Made by a program: the position numbers and the translations under genes. Under the pieces are notes generated by a model that worked only from the letters and a program-made list of their open reading frames with translations, did no database searches and had not been told where the DNA came from. A stretch of DNA of 24,530 nt from Lingula anatina (Eukaryota > Brachiopoda > Lingulata > Lingulida > Lingulidae). Numbering within the stretch: the stretch's first letter is position 1; the number at the start of each line of letters is the position of its first letter. This document shows, one piece after another, positions 1-12,338 of this stretch. The stretch spans positions 105,822-130,351 of the forward strand of contig NW_019776024.1 of NCBI RefSeq assembly GCF_001039355.2. The letters are read 5' to 3'.

Positions 1-985
1 TTCGTTGTCTTGATCACCAGAATAATAGATTGTCACATCAGATGCTGAGATCATCTGTCGTTTTCGAGGTCTCAATCACGAAATGTGCAAATGTGCTTCA
101 ACGGGTGGCGTATTTGTTGATCTCGATTGTTTACCGTGCCTCGGTACATAATCATTTGTTCCTGGCGCCGTCGAAATACCTAAAACATTCACGAGGGTTA
201 GTTAAACGCAATTAATCACTTGAAATGATCTTGACCAGAGAACGCCGGTTTTAGGAGAATTCAGAACAAACTACTTAATGCAGCGGTTGGGTGTTTATTC
301 AGCTCGTGCCAGTGTTGGAGGGTTTTCAGAAGGGGTCCTTAGCCCCAGCATCATCATCACCTTAAGTCAAGATTAATTCAGGGATTTCCAAAAAGTAATC
401 CGAAATTTTTGCCAGCAACGAAAAGAAATTTTGGACAGAAAAAGTGTGACAAAGTGGTGAATTTTACATGTTACTTATTTTCAAAATTAAAAAAGCGGGC
501 GTGGAGTTCAACAAAAGTAAAATCTTGACCAGAATTACAGAGAGCAAGGAACAAGGTTTGTATTGACAGTCTGCCTATGTTACGCCACCTGGTGGTTGGT
601 TAATTGGGTAATCAAGAAAAAAATTAAAGTGCACCATTATCTAGATGCTTTTTATGTATATACAAGACAGTCAGAGCTACCGATTTAGTTTTGTTGATTA
701 TATAGTGCACGTTAGTATTCCCCTCAGTTTTTCAGCTAACGGCGAAGACTGCTGGTAACTATTAAATTTTACTCTGTTGCTATGGAGTGACTTACATAGA
801 GTTTTGGCTGGTTTCATGTTATCTGATTTAGATTAATGACGAACATGCATTTCCACTCTTGTCCGTTTCCAGGGAGATAGCTATTTCTATGTCCGTTACT
901 CCCGCAGTTTTGACTGTTCAGAAAAGTGGGATGCTCCCATGACATCATATGGGCTGTCCCTGTGATATACGACTTGGGAATATCA
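1..985. other. Upstream region of the GTPase gene, no gene supported
   Basis: No open frame here has coding character; the short ones lack any recognisable domain. A TATATA word occurs near 699-704, but the region is AT-rich and this alone does not define a promoter. Just before the coding start, a pyrimidine-rich stretch ends in TTCAG at 917-921. It could be the 3' splice site of an untranslated first exon lying upstream, which would make 922 the start of the coding exon. That reading is inference. Confidence 0.4.
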
Positions 986-3900
986 ATGAAAGTCACCCAG
1001 CAGACGACAACCAAAACCAAAATGTCCTCGCCTATTCTGAGGAAACTCTCGGGGTCCAACTCCAACAAGACAAGGACATTGCGGATCATCATATTGGGAC
1101 AGGGGGCAGTGGGGAAGTCAGGTAAGTAAAATAATTTAAGTGAGATTCCTTAAATTTATCCAACTATCTCCTTAAGTAGTTTTAGTACTTGCAGGCGTGT
1201 ATTACCAGTGGTGAGCCAGCGCCAGCGTGCGTTTATATAATGCACATTTATTTCATGAAATCTAGGAGTGGCGGGTCCTAGATTAAATACGTTTATGTTC
1301 CTAACGATATTTATGTCTAGGAATGAAAAAAATTAATGTTTAATTTTTTATTGCATCTCACACATCTGGAAACACGCTGACATTAAATTCAACAAGTCCT
1401 TTAGTGTAAGTCATATGACATGTGGAGGCCTACTTGTTATATCGTAAAAGGTAAATATATTTTCACATGACAAAAATGGCAGTCTCTAGGTGAGGAACTT
1501 TTTTCCCCTACTGTACCACATGTAGAAAAGCTCCGTATTTATTGGGCTCTTGGCTGAGGGCAGATTCCACTAAGTTTACAGTTTTCCCAGCGAAAATTGC
1601 AAGCACAGTTTTTGCAGGATTAAAGTGTATCGTGTTTTGTTTATCCAACTGTTATACGTAAAAAAAAAACACATTAAATTGTCATGTCAGTGGACGTCAT
1701 GGTGGCAAGTAAAAAATTAAGATTATAATTAACACCCTAATCTATTCAAAAACTAAATATTGTCTTATGAATTATCAATGCATCAGGTAACATTTCATCG
1801 CAGTAATCAAGCAGCTAAACATGGGTGAATAGGACATGAAATGTTTATCAACTTCCCTCTTATTTAGGCCAGAGGCGGTTATTAAACCCTGATTGTGAGC
1901 AACCAGACGGTGACTTCTCCGCCACAGATCAGAATCAGGATTCTGATCCAGAATAAACATCACGTTACTGACACTGAGGGCGGTGATGTTATACATCTCA
2001 AAGAAAAATCACCAATTTTGAGACATAAAATACATCGACATCGGCTATCTAGTCTGTATTGACGCCTGTTGTCGTGTGAAAACCACATTAAACCTTCATG
2101 TTCAGTGCGTTTACCAATCTAAGTGAATATAACTGACCTAGATGGTCGATGAGATGGTTCTATGATGGAGGTTTAGGAAAGATGGAGTGATTTTTTCTTA
2201 AAAGTGGAAATGGGGAAATGGTTCATAAAATCCCTTTTCAGTCTTCTTCCTGTCTCCATAAATGAATAAAGAAGATGTTGACAATGTTTAGGATGATTTC
2301 TATAGCCGTGTGCTCTTATATTTATCTTTATTTATTTTTTCCTTGAAAAAATATTCACTCCCGTTATTATTGAAACCCTGTGCGCACTGATTTTTGCAAT
2401 TTTAAAAGCTTTTGGTTGCATCATACACTACCAATACCACTTAAACACTACAAACAAATATATCCAGTCGTAGAATAAATGGTCTTTGGTATTTTGGCAA
2501 TTTGCCAGGAAATGTTTAGTGGGTTTATTTCTGTGAAAGTCTAAGTTTAATAACGAAATTATCTGATACAAAGGCCATACATCGCCCGGCACAGCCCTGT
2601 GCCTCTCTGATTTCCAGACCAAATGCACTTTCGTTAGTGCAGAATAACAAATTGTGTTTCACAGGAAACAGACTGAACTCAAGAAATGTAGACTATACAC
2701 TAATCTGTGAGAGTCTTGGTCGTAAAACTTACAGACAACATCCACCAAAAGTGAATATGCACCTTTTTGTCTGATTATACTTTCTGATATCTATTTTATA
2801 GATAAATGTCCAAAATTTCAAGTTACCCAGTGCCCGCCTTGTTTACTTTTTGTTGTCAAATATCGTCAAGTACCATTTTAATACATGTAGTTCTTTTTAT
2901 CTGTTTATAAAACAATACTTACGATATAGAACCCGTATTCGGCCTCGTAAGATGTATATTTTGTGATACCAATAAAAGTAAGAGTGCACACGTAATAAAA
3001 GGCAGACAGAAGTAAAATTGGAAGATGTTCAAGTCAGGATAGATAGACGATTTAGATTGCAGACATTCGGTAGATATTGCCGGAAGGATATACTGCAAAA
3101 TAATTGGTGGAAGGCGCATTGATAAATTGCCTTGCATAAGATTGCTCGACTATTTATCACATTTCAGATCCTAAAAACAAGTTTACAAAATAATAATAAT
3201 AATAATAATAAATAAATAAAATAAAATAAAATAGACAAGTACACACTAAGAATCTCGCCACTGAATAACATAATTACCAGCTAACCAACTGAAACTTTAC
3301 ATATCTTCAGGATGGAACATACAGTTCTCAAAGATAAAATACTGATCATTCCAAGTAAAAAATATCCTGCTCACTGCCAGATGACATAGTTTAATGTGCC
3401 ACATATCAAGCACCGAAGACCGCTTTTGGAAGACTCTGAAATTCTTTTAGAGTAAAAAATCCGACTGGCAGCAAGCACTAGGGTGAAAGAGGCATTTTCA
3501 GGGCGTTCTAAATATCTAGATTAATAACCCCTCTTACGGCCAACATTCGATTGACGCAATTACTATGTTACATCACTTCTTGTATCTAAAGTAGATGATA
3601 TAGCTGTCATTTGGACACTGTCTGTAAACACGGTTATCTTGTATACGAGGTGCATTGAGGTCCTCACAGTCGTACTTGGGTACCTTATTGCTACTTCCAA
3701 CTATAGCTGAGCTGATAACTAAACCGACAATTCATTATATATTCTATGGTGCGCTTTTTTTAAATTTCCATGTAAAATATAAGCTAAGTGTTTCAGGAAA
3801 TGTACACTTTGGGAGAGGCATAAATGATAGGTTTATCTCAGGTCGCGGACTTATAGTTTGGCTATTTTTGTCATTAGAAGAGAACAGTAATAGTATATGA

Positions 3901-5999
3901 TTCCTAACCTTTTATTTGTGCTTCATTTTAACTTTCAGTCAAACACAAATAATTCTTCTATCATCATAAAAACAAACTTGTTCCCAGATTCATAGCATCA
4001 TCAAAGTTCCGAAATATGTCTGTATAGTTTTTGAATGAGGACTCTCCATGGAAGACAATATTAATTTACCACTTCATACTTTATATTTCAGCTTTAACTG
4101 TCCGCTATATCACACGCAAGTTTATAGGCGACTACGACCCGACACTAGGTAAATTGAAATAACTTCTTAGGTCTCTTTGTCGTGCCGACTCTGATTTTTA
4201 GATACAATGCGTGACGCAAATCTCTATTATACATTTACATACAGTGCGTGTATTGAGAACTGATTTCTCCAACACATTTGTCTATTTTTAGTTTAAATTC
4301 TGTGAGACTGATATACTGTATATATATATAGCTGAGACTGATATAATATTTGTTCAGTTTTGATATATACACAAATATCACAAATCATGAGTACTCAGTT
4401 ATTGTGTTTTGTCGAATGAAGAAATGACATGGAAATAAATTGGCAAAAACCCATTATTTGAGGCAGACTCAGAGAAAATGTCCTAAATACCAAAAAATAT
4501 AAAATACCTAATTAATTTATGAATCATACAAAGATATAATCTTGCAATTGCTCATATCGGTTCGGTTATTGGATATATATTCTTTTTCTTTTAGAACAAG
4601 TGTACAGTTTCCAGACGGTGGTGGACAATGACCACGTGATGTTTGAAATATTGGATACTGCTGGACAGGTAAATATATGGATAATGATTGTGAAGCAAGA
4701 CAAAATATACCAATACAAGATGCTCATGGTACTGCCACAGTTGAGGCATTAATATTTCTACCTTAAACAAACAGAAATAACTGGCAGACGAATAGTGAAA
4801 AGGGACTAAAACTAGACACGAATTGCAGGCATTGGCGTCATTTAAATTCTCTAGTGAAAACCCGTGGAACATTTTGTTTTCCACTGTTGACACAAAAAGT
4901 GCCCTGAGAAAACTAGGTCTGACCCAGGGCCAATGGTATCCAAACATCGCCTACTGAAAAGCACAGCAGCAATAAACTGTCTACTGGGAAAGGTTTCTTT
5001 TTCGTGATTCCTAAGCCAAGAGAAACATATAGGGGTTCACCTCTTGGTGCCAGAATCCAATATTGCTTGTGAAAGGCTCAGGTTAAAAAGCACTTCTGGT
5101 ATTCGATTGAAAATATCAGTAACAGTCGCTAAACGTTTCAACACATAGGTAATCTCTCTGGTCAGGATAGCACGTCCACTACCGTGTTTAGGTTCAGTAA
5201 AATATTGTGTTAGAGATGACGAAAGGAATTTTTAAACACAATGCTCATTTGTCAAGAACACAAAGTACAGTGTAGTAGGACTAATCCTTAGGGCATCAAA
5301 GGTATTAACATCAACCTTCTTCCATTTCAGGACGAAGAGCATATGAAACTTGAGGAAAATATTCGTTGGGCAGACGGTTTTATTCTAATGTACTCCATAA
5401 CAGACCGGGTCAGCTTCGAGGAATGTGCAAGAATGAAATTTCTTATTAACTTTAGCAAGCGTCAGAGGAAAGTTAGCACTGGGGCTCTTGCTCAGAGTCG
5501 AGACCTTCCTGTCGTTTTAGTGGGAAATAAAAGTGACCTTACTTTTGAAAGAATGGTGAGTTTTGAAGAAGGTGAAAAATTCAGTTTCGAAATCGGATGT
5601 ACAAACTTCCATGAAATATCTGTCAGGGAATCTTATGAAAGTGTCAGATGTGTTTTTGAAAATTTGTATCGTGACTGGAAGAGTTTACGAAAAAGCCCCG
5701 GCTCTCTTCGCCGGCATCTCCCGTCGGTTACATCTCGACCACGCGAGAGGGCAGCGACGGTGTCGTCCTCTAGTAGTGAGGACTTTGATATAGGGGTTTC
5801 CCAGTTTAAGGCTCGCAGGGGAGCGATGACTGGAACTGTGCCGCAGACGACAGACGTTGTGAATGGCGGGAACGGAATTGTGAAAAATAACTCTATTTCC
5901 AGGAGGTTTTATAATCGAGTTTTTAGGAAAGATAGTTTTCTGCAACTTCAAGAAGATGCTTTGGAGAGCTCTGCAAACTCAACGTCCTCTGATGAATGA
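986..5999 (+). CDS. RERG-like Ras-family small GTPase, four coding exons
   Basis: Exons 986-1121, 4092-4148, 4595-4668 and 5331-5999 join in frame (phases 1, 1, 0) at GT-AG sites; the three acceptors have good pyrimidine tracts. The product is 311 residues. Seen: P-loop GQGAVGKS (38-45), switch I DYDPTLE (59-65), DTAGQ (85-89), NKSD (155-158) and EISV (184-187). Gly12 and Gln61 of Ras are kept, so GTP hydrolysis is plausible; the Ras Gly13 position is Ala. Switch I, the sequence after DTAGQ (IRWADGF) and SITDRVSFEE are closest to RERG, with RASL11 next. The stretch before LPVVLVGNKSD is about 11 residues longer than in Ras. A tail from about residue 211 is basic and Ser-rich and ends in Asp-Glu with no CAAX box, so prenylation is unlikely; RERG proteins are known to lack it. 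Start: ATG 986 is the first in-frame ATG but has a weak context; ATG 1022 (A at -3) would give 299 residues. Family role: a Ras-like signalling switch in the cytosol. Exact orthology is uncertain. Confidence 0.9.
1927..1948. repeat. Near-perfect palindrome, 10-bp arms
   Basis: GATCAGAATC (1927-1936), AG, then GATTCTGATC (1939-1948): the arms are exact reverse complements separated by two bases. It lies in intron 1 of the GTPase gene. The role is unknown; it could be a dimeric protein-binding site or chance. Confidence 0.55.
3187..3233. repeat. Compound A/T microsatellite (AAT, AAAT, AAAAT units)
   Basis: About seven AAT units run into AAAT and then AAAAT units, forming an imperfect graded simple repeat inside intron 1. 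The lengthening unit suggests growth by replication slippage. Confidence 0.9.
4149..4594 (+). other. Intron 2 of the GTPase gene (446 nt)
   Basis: The donor is CTAG|GTAAAT and the acceptor is TTTTTCTTTTAG|AA. The intron splits the Glu codon of DPTLE (phase 1). It contains a 12-base direct repeat, GAGACTGATATA, at 4304-4315 and 4334-4345, flanking a short TA run. No other feature is seen. Confidence 0.88.
4669..5330 (+). other. Intron 3 of the GTPase gene (662 nt)
   Basis: The donor is CAG|GTAAAT and the acceptor is CTTCCATTTCAG|GAC. It falls exactly after Gln of DTAGQ (phase 0). A 118-codon open frame on the - strand (4591-4947) covers exon 3 and part of this intron, but it has no domain and is best read as chance. 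No other feature is seen. Confidence 0.88.
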
Positions 6000-6198
6000 A
6001 ACCTTGATATGATGTGTATTTGCATTTATACCCAACACATAAAAGTACTAAGAAATATTATCAAATGACGATTTCTTTCCTTTTAAATACTAAGTTATGT
6101 GTTAACGAGTAAAGTGCAGAATATTATAAACAATCGACGTTTTAAAAAAGAATTTGATTGAAAAAACACATTATCTTTCCAGATGGACAGACATCAAG

Positions 6199-6204
6199 AA
6201 TAAA
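6199..6204 (+). terminator. Candidate poly(A) signal of the GTPase gene
   Basis: A canonical AATAAA lies 200 bases after the GTPase stop codon. It is the first such hexamer I find downstream; a second lies at 6803-6808. AT-rich DNA gives this word often, so the choice is tentative. Confidence 0.4.
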
Positions 6205-7136
6205 CTATTTTGTCAATCAAATTTGACTTTTGCGTTATCCTTTTTATTTTTAAAGTGGTTTACTCAAAATTTGAGAAGGTCAATGGCAGTGACATTAGAC
6301 ATTTATAGTCATTGCAGGTTCTTTTGTCATTTACAGAGAAAAAGCGAATGTAAAGTTTACTGTTTGAAAGGGATATATATTTTGGTTTAAGCACTCACAA
6401 TCAATTAGTTGAGGCCCCACTAAACAAAACATTAGTCTCCAAATTGTGTTGTCGCTCAACTAGCACATTTTTTAATACGGCTCGTTTCTGGCACCAGCTA
6501 TATTTTAACGTCACAGACATTCCGTGTTGCTGTTCCATAAACGTTTCCAGGAACATCGATTTGCATGTTTTTTTCATCTTTTACACAACCAGGCCTACCG
6601 AAAGGGTTGAAAGGAGGAGAGGATTCACAAATGTGAATTTTTTCACTAACAATTTGTGAGTTTCATAATAGTCATCAAAGAAAAGGGATGCCTCCTTCAG
6701 ACTGGGTGGAGCGTAGAACATGCGCTACAAACATCATATCTATATTGGTTCGGAATTCTCCGATTTCTAAACAAACTACAGATGTTTTCTCTGAACTCCA
6801 TCAATAAATCTTGTAAGTTTCTGTTGTTGGTCAAGTGAACGCAGCAGCTTGGTAGAAATATTTCCTGCTTTTGTTCGCACTACAAGCCCGTTCCGCTACT
6901 GCCAGCGTTGCAGCGACAAGTGTGCGTCATGCCACCGTATTTCGAAACCATAGGCTTCCACGTTATATCTTTAGGACAACTTGTATCTTTTTGATGTTAA
7001 GGACGTTGTTTTCTAAATTTTTTAAAACTTAAGTTTTCAAAACCTTTCTTGTACAGATATCGTTTTCTTTAGAGACAAAAAAACCGTGATGTTCATTCTT
7101 TCCAGATCTAGTTAGTGCACAAAGTCGCTTTAAATC

Positions 7137-7157
7137 GAGAGAGAGAGAGAAAGAGAG
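7137..7157. repeat. (GA)n microsatellite
   Basis: Alternating GA with one AA interruption, running into GTGTGT. It is a simple repeat in intergenic DNA. Confidence 0.85.
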
Positions 7158-8053
7158 TGTGTATATTTTTGTGCCATATGTTGTAAAATACAAAATAACA
7201 CGAATAATTTACTGTCGACCTCACAGAAACGGTGAGACGATGTAAACAGCGCAATCCATTTCAGCTCTGGCCATGAGCGCCCGTTTATTCCAGGTCTGAG
7301 TTCCCGCTATTTATAGACAGTTGATTCAGACGGAACGGTGTTACAGCAGGCTCCACGCGACACTGAAAGCATTTTCAAATAGCCTACGAAAAAGGAAGTC
7401 AATGATATCAATGTTCACCCTGAGAGTGAAAAATGCTTAATGCAAAAAAAGGCAATTAAGGGATATGCAGCAGGGAAACGTAGGAGACTTATCTGTAATT
7501 GTCAACGTCAACGTCGAGCCTTGTCATGTCTGTAGCTGTTTTCTCCATTAACATTTTAAAAAGAAGTTGGCTATTTGAGGATAACACATGGCACTGCAAA
7601 TACACTGTAACACCCGCCCCTTGTTGCAACTTTGTTTGTTATGCTAAATCGATCCACAAAACAACTTTGGACGGAGCGATGAAAACAAACCTCAATCGGC
7701 AAAGTGGATAATCAAATTATGGCAGGTCTTTCAAGGTTGAAGTCGGTATCCAAGCTATTCTACTTCCATTACACCGTCACCTGTCTTATAGATTACAACC
7801 CTCGCGTGAGAGACTTATATTTATCTATCCCTCGCGTTGATACCGCGGTAAGATTATACAGTAATCATTTGAGATGGAAATTGTGAAGTTATCACTGGTG
7901 CCCAGGGGTGGACAAGGGATTGGCAGGGGGGTACATTTTTTATAGTTGTAGCTCATGCGTCAACATGCTCTTACCTGCGTGAGACAGTTATCTTTGGTTG
8001 AACGAGATCGAATCGTAACTTTGTTAAATGCTATTAAATTTCCTGCATTTCAC

Positions 8054-8068
8054 TTTTTTTTTTTTTTT
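8054..8068. repeat. Poly(T) run of 15
   Basis: An uninterrupted T15 that could be the complement of a retroposed poly(A) tail. No flanking element body or target-site duplication was recognised. Confidence 0.7.
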
Positions 8069-11000
8069 GGCGCGTAAAACTGTAAAAATACTCAACTTTT
8101 TACTAACTCTGCTAATGGTTTGATGTAAACGTACGCGTCACTGAGAAACTTATTTGGTCGAGGTGTTTCAAATCGTGCCTTTGTATGGACGTATGACTTT
8201 TGACCAGACAATATCATTTTAACCTTGTTTTCATCTAAGCCAAAACATAATTGGCCTAATTTGTGTAGGAATCTCCCTCCCCCGGACATAAGTATTATTC
8301 TAATAGTTTATAATGGAAGGGTAAAATTACTCCCTACTACCACAGCTAGTGCGGAGGAAGAAGCCAATAGCATGGCCTGGGAGAAAAGCGACACACCAAA
8401 AACCATTTAGGAGAATAAATTTTGACATTTATGAGCATCAAAATGCAATATCATACAGTAGCAATAAGAATGATAACCCGAATTACCCCGGGCTTAATTC
8501 TACTGCTCAAATTATGGTATTGTTACAATACAAAGACATCTGATATCTGAGTCAAGATATGATAATAGCCAAGACTCCGTCGACTACTGCCATGCGTTTC
8601 ATTACACAGTACTCCACCTTGGCCTTCATTATAACTATTTAGTTTTGAAAAGCGTCGAAACCTTGGTTGCGGGATATATATTAAACAGTAATATAGGAAG
8701 CATGATGATATACAATATTCACATTTAGAGAAATAATAAAAAATATCAATCTGCGATCTATTAACTAATTTATCTGCAACAATATCACAACGTTTAAATA
8801 TTCCTATTGAGCGTTTCACTTATAAACAAAACTCATTCCCATCACATGACGAATAATCATAAGACGCACATTAAGTTGATGTCAGTAGTAACTCCACGTA
8901 ATGTGAAGACGCCATGCAACAATTAAATACACCATCTGTCTTTCACAGGCCTTGCCTTTGTAACATACTTTTGTCTGTCATAAAACATTAGGCTTTCTTT
9001 CTTTCACTGCCCTTTGTTTCACCATGTTAGTAATCCTACAACTCAAAAACAACACGTTTTACAGAGAAATATTGACCAAAACAGCCCTTTCTAGATGCAT
9101 GTAAATCTACACAACTCGAAGAAAAAAAACGTTAAATTGTGGGCGTATGTTGAAAACCGGAATTGCGCACGAAATTCGACAGGAAAAGTGCTGGTTTTGA
9201 TTGCACTCGTTTTGAAGCCAGTATTAACAGAACCCAGCCTAGCTCTTGCAAACCCCATTCCCATACCATACACTTTGCATTATGTCTTTAGGTGATAGTT
9301 ACGCGTCACTGTGGCCTATACACTGCATTATATGTTATAACCAGAATCCTTAAGTAAACAATATCATCAGCTTTACAAGCAGTTGGTATATAAATTCTAC
9401 TGACACAAGATTTAAAAAAACTAAATTTCCTGTCACGTGCCAGCACTAAGTGCGCAGTAGGGAAGGGAACCATTACGATCAAACGCAATTATATAAACGG
9501 TAGAATAGTTCTTTAGTCAATTTCTGCAACAGACGGTATTTTTGATAGCCTGAAGTTTAATAGTCAAATTGCAGCCATTTCACAGAGTTCCGTAAAAGTT
9601 CATTACTGGAGCATGAGGCGTGTTTTAAGTGGAAAAGGTATAGTCGTTTTCCATTTCGCGTGAGCATATTTATTCATATTTCCTATAAGTGTTATCCCCG
9701 ATTGGTACCTCATTTAACAAACTAGCAGATTTGAAGTGCCGACGACTTCCTTCTAAACTGTAAGCCCTGTAATTTATTAGAATATTGCTGCAACCTATGA
9801 GAAAAACCACTGAAGTTAAAAATGAATATCAACAATATCCATTACTGTGAGAAATTGACTGCAAGATCTAAAGAAACGGCTTTTCTGGACAAGCAAGGCA
9901 TTAAATTTGCCCACTTTTCTAACACAGTATCATGTACAAATCAAACACACCCCTCCATGATGTGTTTGTTCACTCATACCGATGTAAAATCATCTGGGGC
10001 ATTAAAAACACAAGGGCACCAACGCTACGCTATCCATTGCACAGACAAGGTCTGTTTTTTGTCAACATAGGATTGCGGATAAAAACAGAACCTCTAACTT
10101 TATTAAGCAAGTTGCCCGAGTTTGTTTAAAAACAAAGAAGGTGGAGAAATCGTCAAGAAGCCATGTAGTGAATTGTCTGTGTTAATTTTCCGAATTTACA
10201 GCTTCCAGGATCCCGGTTATTTAAAACGTAGACTTGCCCTTTGCCATATTGACTGCGTCTTAACTGTGGCAGCACCAAATAATAAATCAATCTGGTTATT
10301 CCAAAATATGCGGCTGTTCAGTACCCCGTGTTTCAGAGGATTTACTGCCAGAAAGCAATTTCTCACCCAGCGCTTGTCTTAGGTTGCCGCAACAGTAAAG
10401 CGCGGTTCTTTAACACGCAGGGTACCTAGAGAAAGCCTGCAGCTTTCCTACACTGGACTACAGAGGTCTTCAGGCGTGTGGCCTCTTGGCGAAATCATAA
10501 CGCACCTGCCTGGTACCCCACTGTGATTTGAGACCATAACAAGAACTTCTTGAACAGGGAAAACGACTGTTACTTCCCTAAAAATTAGTGTTATCTTTCC
10601 ACGGAGGACAATATCGCTTGTTATGATCTGAATAGCGAACACTTTTCTGATGCTTAACTTTAACGAATCGAGTGTAAACTCTTCGAAAAGATGCAGTTCT
10701 GTCTACTCAGACAGGAACGAGATGACCTCCCAAGATCTTGATTTCAGACATGAAACAATTTAATACCCTCTGTGCAATTAACAAGTAACACTAGTCATCG
10801 TAAGTATCCACAATGAGCAAGAACAACCTCTCACACAAGACAAGATCTTTTACTTGGGTTAAAAATGGGGTGACAGGCACTTGATAAGTCCTTGATGGCA
10901 GACACTTAAACATTTAACACTTTCCGTGTTATTAACAGCGAACGTTTGTCATCGCCTTTCAACCAGTTTCCTTTGATAGTTCACTACAAGGGCGTTCTTG

Positions 11001-11433
11001 CATGTTTATATGTACATTTTGTGGGGTATAAAATTAGACACGTTTGATTTTGATGTCAAGCTGTGTGATGTAAATAGGCTATAAAATGTAAACAATTCAA
11101 TCCATGGGACCTGTCCAAAAATAGTTTCGTATTTTCTTTTAAACATGACAGCAAGGTATATATCATCAGCCCTCTTAATAAATGCATACCGTCTTATCAC
11201 TAGCTCAATTTTCGGCCATCTTGCCGCATATCACCTCTAGAATCTTGGCGAAGTATATCTTTTGTCATCTTTCTGACATCACTGCTTCATTCTTTATCAT
11301 TTCCTTTCCTTAAAAGTACTATTAATAAAACCTCTAAAAAGATTTCTCATAAACCTATTTTTTTTACAATTTTGATACTTCTGTATTAACGTGGCACTTA
11401 TGACATATCAAACTTATTAATTACTTAACTACA

Positions 11434-11443
11434 CCCCCCCCCC
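11434..11443. repeat. Poly(C) run of 10
   Basis: An uninterrupted C10 in AT-rich surroundings. It is a simple homopolymer whose exact length in the assembly may be unreliable. Confidence 0.7.
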
Positions 11444-12210
11444 TTCTTTAAAAATGCACAAACAAATGTATCATGCATTTAACAAATCAACAGAGTAACT
11501 TATGAACTGAAATTTGGCCAGAGCTGGATGGCGGTGACATTCACATATTCAGCCGACACACTGTCTGTCCATATTGCGTGTAATGACAACATCTATTGCA
11601 TCTTTCTCGACTGAGATCACGAAAATATGTCGTATCAAGCATCAAGCAAAGGCCTCCTTTGCATGATAATCGAGATATCAATTCAACGTCCATTCATAAT
11701 TTTATTAATGGCTACTTGTATTCATCTCGTAACTTTCCCTCTCGGCAAGATAATTAAGAAGATCGCAGAGAGATGCACCATTGTACCATTAAGTGTTCAA
11801 ATAAAAATGAGCTGGCTTAAGAACTGCAGTAATTAAGACTAGAACGAAGCCCGTGGCGATCTTATATGCTGGTCATACTAAATCCATAGTGTCATGTACA
11901 TGGGATGCAATCCGTAATTCCTTTATCTATTCATATCCTTGTCCGATCGTGGCAAGTCAGAATGAGTCATGCAGTAAAAACATATTTTGTTCATCGTAAA
12001 AAAGCAGAATGGTGTTAAAAACGCAACAAGGTATTAAACAACACACAGTGCTGCGGGTAACTTAAGTTCGTTACCTCAAATAAAAATAAAATGCGTTGCT
12101 GGCACATGATTCATGCTGTTCACATGGTGACCGTTGATTAATATCCTTCGAGTTATATACCACGGGTAAATATGCCATGTGTTTTTTCGAAAGAGCAAGT
12201 TGCTGGTGGT

Positions 12211-12216
12211 TTTATT
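12211..12216 (-). terminator. Candidate poly(A) signal of the EVH1/CRIB-like gene
   Basis: TTTATT on the + strand reads AATAAA on the - strand, about 120 bases after the stop codon at 12339. It sits at a sensible distance for a short 3' untranslated region. Confidence 0.4.
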
Positions 12217-12338
12217 CCGTGTCATGGCGTAAAACCTTCTAAACGCCTTGCTGTACCTTTTACTGGAAACAGTTTGATAGTTTAATCTCCTATGACCCAA
12301 TACACTTACATTGGATCGTTCTCACAGAATGTGCTCGG

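Larger units (their letters stand above)
1122..4091 (+). other. Intron 1 of the GTPase gene (2970 nt)
   Basis: The donor is CAG|GTAAGT, a consensus match, and the acceptor is TATATTTCAG|CT. The intron interrupts the P-loop between GKS and the following Ala codon. It is AT-rich and contains an AAT/AAAT simple repeat and one near-perfect palindrome, listed separately. Short frames such as 1775-1996 and 2919-3137 on the - strand show no protein signature, so I see no nested gene. Confidence 0.88.
6205..12210. other. Intergenic region between the two genes
   Basis: About 6 kb with no supported gene. Open frames of 60-98 codons occur on both strands (for example 8523-8819, 9822-10070 and 10448-10642) but none shows a domain, a signal sequence or paired splice sites. 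Simple repeats present are GA-rich DNA at 7137-7157, T15 at 8054-8068 and C10 at 11434-11443. I see no RNA gene or mobile element here. Exons too short to stand out cannot be excluded. Confidence 0.5.

Noticed and set aside
926-985. Extension of the GTPase N-terminus to a GTG at 926
   Set aside because: Animal genes start at ATG; the first in-frame ATG is at 986. Residues encoded upstream have no family support.
814-1092. 92-codon open frame on the - strand opposite the first GTPase exon
   Set aside because: It is antisense to the P-loop exon and carries no motif of its own.
4591-4947. 118-codon open frame on the - strand across exon 3 and intron 3
   Set aside because: It lies opposite a well-supported exon, has no domain and ends in intron sequence; it is a shadow of the GTPase gene.
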